From DATBLE01 sp036555585 (GTDB lineage: Bacteria; Actinomycetota; Thermoleophilia; Gaiellales; Gaiellaceae): a stretch of DNA of 64,000 bases. A program made the translations under genes and the position numbers. Under the pieces are notes generated by a model, which searched no databases, was not told the DNA's origin, and saw only the letters and a program-made list of their open reading frames with translations. The first letter of the stretch is position 1. The number at the start of each line of letters is the position of its first letter. The DNA lies in assembly GCA_036555585.1 (NCBI GenBank), contig DATBLE010000058.1:52385-116384 (forward strand), written 5' to 3'. This document shows, piece after piece, positions 42,831-55,620 of this stretch.

Positions 42831-44489
42831 ATGCACAAGAAAGTCTGGCTATCCGGCGCCATGGCCGCGCTCGGAGCCGCGATGTTGCTCGCGGCTGCGT
42901 TTGCCGGCCCGGCGTCGAGCAAGTCGAACCGGCCGTCTGCCTCCGCGCAGAAGAAGGGCGGGACGATGAACATCAACATGTCGGGCACCGACGTGGACTA
43001 CATCGACCCCACCCTCGCGTACGGCACGATCTCGTGGCAGATCCTGGATTCGGTCTGCGTGAAGCTCCTGTACTACCCCGACAAGCCCGGGGCTGCGGGG
43101 AGCAAGCTCAGCCCTGACGGCGCCGTCGGCTTCCCGTCCGTCTCCAAGGACGGCAAGACGTACGTGTTCACGGTCAAGTCGGGCATCAAGTCGAACACCG
43201 GTGAGACCCTGACCGCTGCGAACTACGCCGCAGCGATCAACCGCATCCTCAACCCGAAGATGCAGTCGCCGGCGGTTCCGTTCATCACGGGCACCAGCGG
43301 CATCGTCGGCGCGCAGGCCGTCGCCGACGGCAAGGCCGCGACCGCGAGCGGCGTCGTCGCGAAGGGCCAGAAGCTGACGATCAGGCTGCTCCAGCCGGAC
43401 GGCTCGCTGCTGCCGAAGCTCGCGATGAACTTCTTCTGCCCGCTGCCGAAGGGCACGCCGGTCAACCCCGACGGGATCAACTCCTTCTCGTCGTTCGGCC
43501 CGTACTACGTCGCGAGCCGCCAGGTCGGACGGCAGATCATCACGAAGACGAACCCGAACTACAAGGGCTCGCGCCCGCACAACATCAGCACGTTCGTCTT
43601 CACTGCCAACACGAACCTCGACCAGAGCCTCCTGCAGGTCAAGGCGGGTCAGGCCGACTACGACGCCGGCGGTCTTCCGGCCACGGCGAACGCGCAGCTC
43701 GCGCAGCAGTTCGGCATCAACAAGGGTCGCTACTTCCTGAACGGCGGTCTGAACGTCGACTACATCGCGCTGAACATGACGCGGCCGGCGTTCTCGAACG
43801 TGACCATGCGCAAGGCGGCGAACTACGCGGTCGACCGCCCGGCGCTCGTCCGTGTCCGCGGCTACCTGGCCGGGAAGCGAGGCGATCAGATCCTGCCGCC
43901 CGGCATCGCCGGCTACAAGCCGGTCAACGCCTACCCGATCAAGGGGTCGAACTACCCCAGGGCGAAGCAGCTTGCCTCGCAGGCCGGGGGATGCAAGGAC
44001 GTGACCGTGTACACCGGCAACACCGCGACCGGCCAGAACCTGGCGCAGGTCTTCAAGTACAACCTCAGCCAGATGGGCTGCAACGTGAACGTGAAGCTCT
44101 TCGCCGGCTTCCAGATCTACATCGCGGCCGGCACGAAGGGTGAGCCGTTCGACGCGGTCTTCGCCGGCTGGTTCGCCGACTACGCGGACCCGTACGACTT
44201 CATCGACATCCTCCTGAACGGCGACAACATCCACGAGGCGAACAACAACAACCTCGCCTACTTCAGCAACGCCGGCGTCCAGAAGGCGATGAAGGTCGCG
44301 AACAGCCTCACCGGAGACAAGCGGGCTGCCGCTTACTCCGCGCTGGACAAGAACATCACCACCAACTTCGCTCCGTGGGCGGCGTACGAGAACCGCAACA
44401 CGCGCGAGTTCATCTCGGCCCGCATCGGCGGCTACCTGTTCCAGCCGTGCCACGGCCAGGCCGACCTCAACACCTTCTTCATCAAGTAG
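42831..44489 (+). CDS. Peptide-type ABC transporter binding protein (DppA/OppA-like)
   Basis: Family-5 extracellular solute-binding protein, 552 residues. N-terminal export signal MHKKVWLSG followed by a hydrophobic stretch to about residue 27; no lipobox Cys. The mature part has the family pattern (TYVFTVKSGIK, NMTRPAFSNVTMRKAANYAVDR, FAGWFADYADPYDF). AAGGAG lies before the ATG. TAAACT at 42738-42743 is a possible -10 box, leaving a leader of about 80 bases. Ligand unknown (peptides, nickel and sugars all occur). Confidence 0.92.
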   Translation: MHKKVWLSGAMAALGAAMLLAAAFAGPASSKSNRPSASAQKKGGTMNINMSGTDVDYIDPTLAYGTISWQILDSVCVKLLYYPDKPGAAGSKLSPDGAVGFPSVSKDGKTYVFTVKSGIKSNTGETLTAANYAAAINRILNPKMQSPAVPFITGTSGIVGAQAVADGKAATASGVVAKGQKLTIRLLQPDGSLLPKLAMNFFCPLPKGTPVNPDGINSFSSFGPYYVASRQVGRQIITKTNPNYKGSRPHNISTFVFTANTNLDQSLLQVKAGQADYDAGGLPATANAQLAQQFGINKGRYFLNGGLNVDYIALNMTRPAFSNVTMRKAANYAVDRPALVRVRGYLAGKRGDQILPPGIAGYKPVNAYPIKGSNYPRAKQLASQAGGCKDVTVYTGNTATGQNLAQVFKYNLSQMGCNVNVKLFAGFQIYIAAGTKGEPFDAVFAGWFADYADPYDFIDILLNGDNIHEANNNNLAYFSNAGVQKAMKVANSLTGDKRAAAYSALDKNITTNFAPWAAYENRNTREFISARIGGYLFQPCHGQADLNTFFIK

Positions 44490-44521
44490 GGAGAAGACGC
44501 GAGGAACGCACGTAGGAAACG

Positions 44522-44550
44522 GTGGGCGTCGGGTAGAACCCGGCGCCCAC
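44522..44550 (+). terminator. Hairpin after the binding-protein gene
   Basis: GTGGGCGTCGGG and CCCGGCGCCCAC pair over 12 bp (one G-T) around TAGAA, 32 bases after the binding-protein stop. The downstream T run is weak (CTGGTTTACA). Such hairpins often stabilise the abundant binding-protein message and partly terminate before the permease genes. Confidence 0.6.
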
Positions 44551-44607
44551 CTGGTTTACAGTCAGGACCGGAAAACGTGAGCTCGACAACCAGATGACGA
44601 CCAGACC

Positions 44608-45576
44608 GTGACGCGCTACCTGATCAGACGGCTTCTGTGGGCGGTGCTGCTCTTCTTCGCGGTCACGATCGTCAGCTACATCCTCTTCTTCATCATCCCG
44701 GCCGACCCGGCCAGGCAGTTCGCCGGCAAGGGGGCGACGCCGGACACGGTCGCGAAGGCCAAGCACTACCTCGGCCTCGACCAGCCGATCTACGTCCAGT
44801 ACGGCAACTTCGTCAAGCGGCTCGTGATCCACGGCGATCTCGGCCACTCCTGGTACAACCGCGAGAGCGTCAACCACATCATCGCCGACGCGGCTCCCGT
44901 GACGGCGTCGCTCGTGCTGGGCGGGGCGTTCTTCTGGATGCTGATCGCGATCCCGATCGGCGTCCTCTCGGCGCTCCGGCCGCGCTCGCTCCTGGACCGA
45001 GGGGCGATGACGTTCGTGCTGATCGGGATCTCCGCGCACCCGGTGTGGATCGGGCTGATCTTCGCCTACTTCATCGGCTTCAAGTGGCACATCACCCCGA
45101 TCACCAACTACGCGGACTTCTTCAACCCACCTCCCGGACAGCCGGGAGGACCGGTGCAGTGGGCCTACCACCTGATCCTGCCGTGGATGACGTTCATGAT
45201 CCTGTTCGCCGCCCTGTACGTGCGGATGATCAGGGCGAACGTGATCGAGACGCTCAACGAGGACTACGTGCGGACCGCGCGCGCGAAGGGTGCGCCGGAG
45301 TCCGTGGTGCTGCGCTCCCACGTCCTCCGCAACGCAATGCTGCCGGTGGTGACCATGCTCGGCATGGACATCGGGCTGGCGCTGGGCGGCGCGATCTTCA
45401 CCGAGAGCGTGTACAGCCTTCCCGGCCTCGGCCGTACGTCGGTGCAGGCGCTCCAGAACTACGACGTCCCGACCGTGCAGGGCGTGATCGTCTTCGCGAC
45501 GATCGTGATCATCGTCTTCAACCTCGTCGTCGACCTGCTCTACGCAGCGATCGACCCGCGCATTCGGCTGGCATAG
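44608..45576 (+). CDS. Peptide ABC transporter permease (DppB-like)
   Basis: Membrane subunit of 322 residues, about six helices, beginning TRYLIRRLLWAVLLFF, typical of DppB. The long first extracytoplasmic loop contains ARQFAGKGATPDTV and the ATPase-docking loop is YVRTARAKGAPESVVLRSHVLRNA. GTG start. It lies between the binding protein and ATPase genes and pairs with the displaced DppC-like permease at 39677. Confidence 0.92.
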   Translation: MTRYLIRRLLWAVLLFFAVTIVSYILFFIIPADPARQFAGKGATPDTVAKAKHYLGLDQPIYVQYGNFVKRLVIHGDLGHSWYNRESVNHIIADAAPVTASLVLGGAFFWMLIAIPIGVLSALRPRSLLDRGAMTFVLIGISAHPVWIGLIFAYFIGFKWHITPITNYADFFNPPPGQPGGPVQWAYHLILPWMTFMILFAALYVRMIRANVIETLNEDYVRTARAKGAPESVVLRSHVLRNAMLPVVTMLGMDIGLALGGAIFTESVYSLPGLGRTSVQALQNYDVPTVQGVIVFATIVIIVFNLVVDLLYAAIDPRIRLA

Positions 45577-45630
45577 TTTCCGGCCGGCTCTATCATCCCC
45601 TGACCCGTTTGCATCGTTAAGCCTGGCCGT

Positions 45631-46668
45631 ATGCCCCTCCTCGAAGTCAACGAGCTGAAGACGTACTTCCGGACGGACGACGGCATCGTCAAGGCCGTCG
45701 ACGGGGTGAGCTTCGCGGTCGAGAAGGGGAAGACGCTCGGGATCGTCGGCGAGTCGGGCTGCGGCAAGAGCGTCACGTGCCTGACGATCATGGGCCTGAA
45801 CAACCGGAAGACCACGATCTCGAGTGGCGCGGCGCTCTGGAAGGGGCAGAACCTGATCGGGATGAGCCCCAGGCAGCTGCGCTCGATTCGCGGCGGGGAG
45901 ATCGCGATGATCTTCCAGGACCCGATGACCTCGCTGAACCCGGTGCACAAGATCGGGTCGCAGCTGACCGAGGCGATCCTCCTGCACCAGGACGTCACGA
46001 AGGGGGCCGCCCGCGCGCGTGCGCTCGAGCTGCTCAAGGCGGTCGGCATCCCGCGCGCCGACGCCAGGATGGACGACTACCCGCATCAGTTCTCCGGCGG
46101 CATGCGGCAGCGCGTGATGATCGCGATGGCGCTCGTCAACAACCCCGACCTGCTGATCGCCGACGAGCCGACGACGGCGCTCGACGTGACCACGCAGGCG
46201 CAGATCCTCGACCTGATGAAGCGTCTCCAGGACGAGTTCGGCAGCGCGATCATCATGATCACCCACGATCTCGGGGTCGTCGCCGAGGTCGCCGACGACG
46301 TGGTGGTCATGTACGCGGCCCGCGTGCAGGAGGAGGGAGAGGTCCGCAACCTCTTCCGGCGCCCGAACCACCCCTACACCTGGGGCCTGCTCGGCTCCCT
46401 GCCCCGCCTGAACCAGGACGTCGATCGGCTGGTGCAGATCTCCGGCCAGCCGCCGTCGCTGCTCTTCCCGCCGAGAGGATGCCGCTTCCATCCGCGCTGT
46501 CCCTACGTGATGCCGATCTGCAGCCAGACCGAGCCGGCGCTCGCCGCCGTCCCCGAGACGGCCGGACACCACCGCGTCCGCTGCCATCTCGACCAGGAGA
46601 CGAAGGACCACGAGGCGGCGAAGCTGGTCGAGGGCACGCTCGCGGACACGCTCGCGGAGGCGAGTTGA
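45631..46668 (+). CDS. Peptide ABC transporter ATPase (DppD-like)
   Basis: ATPase of 345 residues: Walker A GESGCGKS (residues 38-45), Q loop FQDPMTSLNP, signature FSGGMRQRV, Walker B LLIADEPTTALDV and the switch His in ITHDLG. The C-terminal oligopeptide-transporter extension has the cysteine cluster CRFHPRC...MPICSQTEP. Its TGA lies in the loop-proximal arm of a 12-bp hairpin (46656-46683). Confidence 0.94.
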   Translation: MPLLEVNELKTYFRTDDGIVKAVDGVSFAVEKGKTLGIVGESGCGKSVTCLTIMGLNNRKTTISSGAALWKGQNLIGMSPRQLRSIRGGEIAMIFQDPMTSLNPVHKIGSQLTEAILLHQDVTKGAARARALELLKAVGIPRADARMDDYPHQFSGGMRQRVMIAMALVNNPDLLIADEPTTALDVTTQAQILDLMKRLQDEFGSAIIMITHDLGVVAEVADDVVVMYAARVQEEGEVRNLFRRPNHPYTWGLLGSLPRLNQDVDRLVQISGQPPSLLFPPRGCRFHPRCPYVMPICSQTEPALAAVPETAGHHRVRCHLDQETKDHEAAKLVEGTLADTLAEAS

Positions 46669-46802
46669 GGACAACTCGCCTCCTGCTCGCTCGCGTGGGG
46701 GGAACGGCCGGTTCCCCCCACGAACCCCCCTCCCCAAATCCGTTCGCACCTCAGGGGCGGTTACGGGCCGCGCCCGCCATGTCGGTCGCGGCGGCGAACA
46801 CC
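46656..46802. repeat. Palindromic element between DppD and DppF genes
   Basis: Two strong hairpins come first: GGAGGCGAGTTG-AGGA-CAACTCGCCTCC (46656-46683) and CGTGGGGGGAAC-GGCCG-GTTCCCCCCACG (46694-46722). The segment 46765-46802 is the inverse of 19468-19503 with about two differences, and the second hairpin corresponds to the terminal hairpin of that element. So both loci hold copies of one dispersed element in opposite orientation. Confidence 0.8.
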
Positions 46803-46828
46803 AGTTGCCGACCGTGGTGCAGGAGCCG

Positions 46829-47956
46829 ATGAGCACGACGAAGCGCGAGCAGACGACGGCTCCGGCTCCCGCCGTCGAGAAGATCCCGCTCGAGCTCACG
46901 GGCGACGAGCTCCTCGTCGTCGACGACGTCAAGAAGCACTTCCCCGTCACCCGCGGGATCATCTTCCAGAAGCAGATCGCCTCGGTGAAGGCGGTCGACG
47001 GGGTCACCTTCGCCCTCCGCGAAGGCGAGACGCTCGGGATCGTCGGCGAGTCGGGCTGCGGCAAGTCGACGCTGGCGCGCTGCATCTTGCGGCGGCTCGA
47101 CTCGACGAGCGGCCGGATCGTCTTCGAGGGCCGCGACATCACGAACCTCTCGCGAGCCGAGATGCGCCCGGTCCGCCGCGAGATGATGATGATCTTCCAG
47201 GACCCGTACGCGTCGCTGAACCCCCGCAAGCGCGTCGGCTTCATCATCGGCGAGCCGCTGCAGGTCCACGGGATCGGCTCCGGCGGCGAGGTCAAGCGCC
47301 GCGTGCAGGAGCTGCTCGAGATCGTCGGCCTGAACCCCGAGCACTACAACCGGTTCCCGCACGAGTTCTCCGGCGGGCAGCGGCAGCGGATCGGCGTCGC
47401 CCGCGCGCTCGCGATCAACCCGAAGCTGATCGTCTGCGACGAGCCGGTCTCGGCGCTCGACGTGTCCGTGCAGGCGCAGATCCTGAACCTGCTCAAGGAC
47501 CTCCAGCGGGACTTCGGGCTCACCTACGTGTTCATCGCGCACGATCTGAACGTGGTCCGCCACATCTCGGATCGCGTCCTGGTCATGTACCTCGGCCACG
47601 CCGTCGAGATCGCGAGGCGGGAGAGCCTCTACAACGAGCCCAAGCATCCCTACACCGGCGCCCTGATGTCGGCCGTGCCGATCCCGGACCCGGACATGGG
47701 CCGCGCCCGCAAGCCGGTCGTGCTCCAGGGCGACGTGCCGAACCCGATCAACCCGCCGTCCGCCTGCTGGTTCCACCCGCGGTGCCCGCGCTTCCACGCC
47801 GGCCACTGCGACGTCGAGACACCCGAGCTTCGCCCCATGGGCGCCGAGGACCATGTGGCCGCCTGCCACTACCCGCTCGAGGGCTGGCCCCTGTCGGAGG
47901 AGGAGTTCCGCGGCACCGGCTCCCCGCTGCCGCCGGCGGCCAACCGGGCAGAGTAG
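46829..47956 (+). CDS. Peptide ABC transporter ATPase (DppF-like)
   Basis: Second ATPase, 375 residues: Walker A GESGCGKS, FQDPYASLNP, FSGGQRQRIGVARAL, Walker B LIVCDEPVSALDV, His in IAHDLN, and the C-terminal cluster ACWFHPRCPRF with later Cys. I chose ATG 46829, which has AGGAG just upstream; GTG 46805 is in frame but has no site. With the genes at 39677, 42831, 44608 and 45631 it completes a five-part importer. Confidence 0.93.
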   Translation: MSTTKREQTTAPAPAVEKIPLELTGDELLVVDDVKKHFPVTRGIIFQKQIASVKAVDGVTFALREGETLGIVGESGCGKSTLARCILRRLDSTSGRIVFEGRDITNLSRAEMRPVRREMMMIFQDPYASLNPRKRVGFIIGEPLQVHGIGSGGEVKRRVQELLEIVGLNPEHYNRFPHEFSGGQRQRIGVARALAINPKLIVCDEPVSALDVSVQAQILNLLKDLQRDFGLTYVFIAHDLNVVRHISDRVLVMYLGHAVEIARRESLYNEPKHPYTGALMSAVPIPDPDMGRARKPVVLQGDVPNPINPPSACWFHPRCPRFHAGHCDVETPELRPMGAEDHVAACHYPLEGWPLSEEEFRGTGSPLPPAANRAE

Positions 47957-47961
47957 TTGCG

Positions 47962-48315
47962 GTGTGGCTCGCGGCTGCACGCCGCTTCTTCACGCTCCTC
48001 GGCGTCGTCGTCGGCGCAGTCCTGCTGTGCGCGGTCTCGATCGGGCTCCTGCTCGGCACGTCGCTGAACCGGTCGATCGCCGTCGGCTTCGAGGCCTTCG
48101 GCTGCCTGCTCCTGCTGTTCGCGTTCTTCGTCGGCAACCGCGGCCCGGTCCGCATGAAGGGGGAAGCGGCACCGTTCTTCGGCCCTCGCTTCCTGCGCTG
48201 GGCGACACCCGAGGAGCATTCCTCGACCATCGCCGAGTCGGCGATCTTCCTCGTCCTCGGGCTCGTGCTGATCGTGATCGGCCTCGCGATCGACTCGCGC
48301 TACCGGTTGGTGTGA
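47962..48315 (+). CDS. Small three-helix membrane protein
   Basis: A 117-residue protein from GTG 47962 with membrane segments at about residues 9-31, 40-58 and 95-113 and a hydrophilic loop containing NRGPVRMKGEAAPFFGPRFLRWATPEEH. No family recognised. It lies 5 bases after the DppF-like gene and may be read through from it. Function unknown. Confidence 0.7.
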   Translation: MWLAAARRFFTLLGVVVGAVLLCAVSIGLLLGTSLNRSIAVGFEAFGCLLLLFAFFVGNRGPVRMKGEAAPFFGPRFLRWATPEEHSSTIAESAIFLVLGLVLIVIGLAIDSRYRLV

Positions 48316-48360
48316 CGGTTTCCGGCTAACAACGCGTAGGCTGAGACGTCGTAAGCCGTA

Positions 48361-48852
48361 ATGGCACTGCGACCGCAGCCGGATGCGTGCGACCGCGCCC
48401 GCGGATGGGTTTCCCTGCGCCTGGACGAGGAGATCTCGGAGCTGGAGTGGGCGCTGCTCGAGTCGCACCTGCGCCGCTGCGCCGCGTGCCGCGACTTCGA
48501 GGCGACCGTCCGTGGAGCGGTGCTCGCGCTGCGTGCGAGACCGCTCGAGCGGATGGAGCAGCCGATCACGGTCGCCGGCCGGCGCAGGGCGCACTTCCGG
48601 CCCGGCGCGGTCGCGAGAGTCGCCGCCGTGATGGCCGCCGTGGTCGGAGTGACGACCGTGCTCACCACCCAGGCCGCCAAGGGGCCGAACTCGAGCGTGC
48701 CGGCGCAGACCCCCGTCGCCTCGGTCACCGACGACCAGGACATGAAGCAGCTGCGCACCCTGCGGGTGATCCAGCTCGGCGGCAGGCCGCCGCGCGGCTC
48801 GGGCGTCGGCGCCTTCGGCGCGGTCACGGGCCGCCAGCTCGGCTCGCCGTAA
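48361..48852 (+). CDS. Zinc-finger anti-sigma-like protein
   Basis: A 163-residue protein with an N-terminal ZAS-type motif: Cys10, then ESHLRRCAACRDFE (His-x3-Cys-x2-Cys at residues 36-43), followed by one membrane segment (about 82-99) and an extracytoplasmic tail ending in Gly-rich sequence. This layout is that of membrane-bound anti-sigma factors that release an ECF sigma factor on envelope stress. No sigma-factor gene is adjacent. The partner is unknown. Confidence 0.75.
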   Translation: MALRPQPDACDRARGWVSLRLDEEISELEWALLESHLRRCAACRDFEATVRGAVLALRARPLERMEQPITVAGRRRAHFRPGAVARVAAVMAAVVGVTTVLTTQAAKGPNSSVPAQTPVASVTDDQDMKQLRTLRVIQLGGRPPRGSGVGAFGAVTGRQLGSP

Positions 48853-48966
48853 CGCATTCCCGCGGCCGCTAGTCTTCGAGCGGATGATGCCCTCGCTCGT
48901 CACCTCGTACTGCTGATCGCTCGACCACGAGGCCCGTGTGGCCTCGGCGATCCGGGAAACGGAACC

Positions 48967-48993
48967 GGGGACAGGCCCGTCGGGCCAGTCCCT
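48967..48993. repeat. REP-like hairpin before atpD
   Basis: GGGGAC, A-A mismatch, GGCCC-GTC-GGGCC, GTCCCT: the same two-arm design with a symmetric central mismatch as the hairpins at 32.8 and 61.7 kb. It lies in the 242-base gap between the anti-sigma-like gene and atpD. Confidence 0.75.
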
Positions 48994-49017
48994 CTCTGTG
49001 CTCAACTCTGGCTACGC

Positions 49018-49023
49018 TAGACT
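49018..49023 (+). promoter_or_regulatory. Candidate -10 box for atpD
   Basis: TAGACT, embedded in CTACGCTAGACTCC, lies about 70 bases before the atpD ATG, in the only sizeable gap available for a promoter now that atpDC are cut off from atpBEFHAG. No strong -35 element was seen. Confidence 0.4.
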
Positions 49024-49094
49024 CCTCTCGCTCGTGCGGCGCCGTGCGCGCCCGACCGGGCGTCCTCTGGTGCAATCGCCTCTTCAGGAGTCCA

Positions 49095-50597
<1,503 letters not shown>

Positions 50598-50601
50598 GCC
50601 G

Positions 50602-51069
50602 GTGGCGGACGACACGCGCGTCGTCGACGTCTCCCTCGTGACGCCGGACGGCTCGGCGTTCGAGGGTGAGGCAGAGCTGCTGATCGTGCCCGGGGCAGAC
50701 GGGGAGATCGGCGTGCTCGCCCGCCACGCCCCGCTCGTGGCGATGCTGAAGGCGGGCTCGACCCGAGTGCACATCAGGCGCGGCCAGGAGGTCCGGGAGT
50801 TCGCGACCGGCCCCGGGTTCTTCAAGGTCGAGCACGACCGCGCGCTCGCCCTGGTCGACGACGCGGTCGACGTCGACGAGATCGACGCGGCCCGCGCCCA
50901 GGAGCAGCTCGAGACGGCGCGGGCCGAGCTGGAACGCGTCGAGGCAGGCGAGTCGGACGCCGACCGCTGGCAGCTGGAGCAGCGGATCAGGCACGCCGAG
51001 AACCAGCTCGCAGTCGCCGGCGGCACGACCTCGCCGCCGATCCACGCGTCGGCGCCGGTCCCGGGCTGA
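50602..51069 (+). CDS. atpC: ATP synthase F1 subunit epsilon
   Basis: Regulatory and coupling subunit, 155 residues. N-terminal beta sandwich with VTPDGSAFEGEAELLIVPGADGEIGVLARHAP, the hallmark of the family, then the two-helix C-terminal domain. An extra tail of about 20 residues (GGTTSPPIHASAPVPG) follows. GTG start, 4 bases after atpD. Confidence 0.93.
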   Translation: MADDTRVVDVSLVTPDGSAFEGEAELLIVPGADGEIGVLARHAPLVAMLKAGSTRVHIRRGQEVREFATGPGFFKVEHDRALALVDDAVDVDEIDAARAQEQLETARAELERVEAGESDADRWQLEQRIRHAENQLAVAGGTTSPPIHASAPVPG

Positions 51070-51161
51070 CGAGGGTCGGGCTTCAGCCTGACCCGGCTGT
51101 CCGTGGCGCCACCGCGGCAGAGGTAAGCGACAGGCCAAGCCCGTCCGGCCGGCATCTCAGC

Positions 51162-51267
51162 TACGCTGAAGGTCCCGGAGAGCTTTGAAAGGCAGCTTGG
51201 CGACCGGGTTACCAAACGCCTAAAGAGCCCGCGCGCACCGCCGGTGGACTCTTCGGGCGGAGCGCGA
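51162..51267 (+). promoter_or_regulatory. metH promoter and structured leader
   Basis: TACGCT (51162-51167) is a likely -10 box, giving a leader of about 95 bases. It can fold as GGTCCCGG (51171-51178) with CCGGGTTACC (51204-51213) enclosing GCTT-TGAA-AGGC (51182-51193). A second pairing, GGCG (51199-51202) with CGCC (51217-51220), competes with the first. It matches no cobalamin, SAM or SAH riboswitch class that I can recognise. Confidence 0.45.
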
Positions 51268-54861
<3,594 letters not shown>

Positions 54862-54868
54862 TCGGCGG

Positions 54869-55519
54869 GTGAGGCAGGCGCTCGTGACGGCGGCCGTCGC
54901 CGCCGCCCTCCTCGTCCCGGCAGCCGGTGCGGCCGGCGGCGAGCCGAAGCATGCCTTCACGAAGGCCGACCAGGCACGGGCCAGGGCCGCGTCGCTGCGG
55001 CTCTCGGACTTCGCGCCCGGCTGGACGGCGGCGCGCTCCGCCGGCTCCGACTCCCAGCCCCGGTGCTCGACCTACGACCCCGACCAGTCGGACCTGGTCG
55101 AGACCGGGAAGTACGACTCTCCCGACTTCACCCGCACGGCCGACACGTCGTTCGTCTCCGTCTCGACCGGCGTCTTCCAGACCGAGGCGATGGCGAAGCG
55201 GGGGTATTCGCGCGTCGCGGTTCCCCGGCTGCCCCAGTGCTTCGGCGAGCTGTTCGCCGGCGGAGTGGCCAAGCCGAGCTCGGCGAAGGTGGTCTCGTCC
55301 GGGCCTCTCGCCTTCCCGCGTGCCGGCGACCGCACGAACGCCTACCGGCTGGTCGCGGCCGTGCGGGCGCCGAACATCACGGTCCCGGTGACCGCCGACA
55401 TCGTCCTCTTCAACAAGGGGCGGACGGACGTGGCGATGATCTTCGTCGGCATCGGCAAGGCGCTGCCGGCTTCGTTCGAGCAGGCGGCCGTCGCCCGCGT
55501 GCTCTCGCGGGTCGCGTAG
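54869..55519 (+). CDS. Secreted hypothetical protein
   Basis: A 216-residue exported protein without a family I recognise. From GTG 54869 there is a signal peptide (residues 1-22, ending AGA-AG) and a mature domain with two Cys (QPRCST, LPQCFG) that may form a disulfide. A segment LRLSDFAPGW resembles lipoproteins of actinobacteria that begin with an F-x-x-GW motif. The start lies 7 bases after metH. Function unknown. Confidence 0.7.
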   Translation: MRQALVTAAVAAALLVPAAGAAGGEPKHAFTKADQARARAASLRLSDFAPGWTAARSAGSDSQPRCSTYDPDQSDLVETGKYDSPDFTRTADTSFVSVSTGVFQTEAMAKRGYSRVAVPRLPQCFGELFAGGVAKPSSAKVVSSGPLAFPRAGDRTNAYRLVAAVRAPNITVPVTADIVLFNKGRTDVAMIFVGIGKALPASFEQAAVARVLSRVA

Positions 55520-55620
55520 CCGGCCGGTCACCAGGTGACGGCGAGGTCGGGCGACGCCTTCGCTATCCTGACCGGCGGCGTGTCGATGCGGGCACGCCTT
55601 TTTTCCGACCCGGTGCGCGC

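Noticed and set aside
48853..49094. A tRNA or small RNA gene in the atpA-D side gap
   Set aside because: No cloverleaf, T-loop GTTCRANNC or CCA pattern was found; the hairpins there are REP-like.
51070..51161. Cobalamin riboswitch before metH
   Set aside because: No B12-box or other conserved cobalamin riboswitch block could be found in either orientation.
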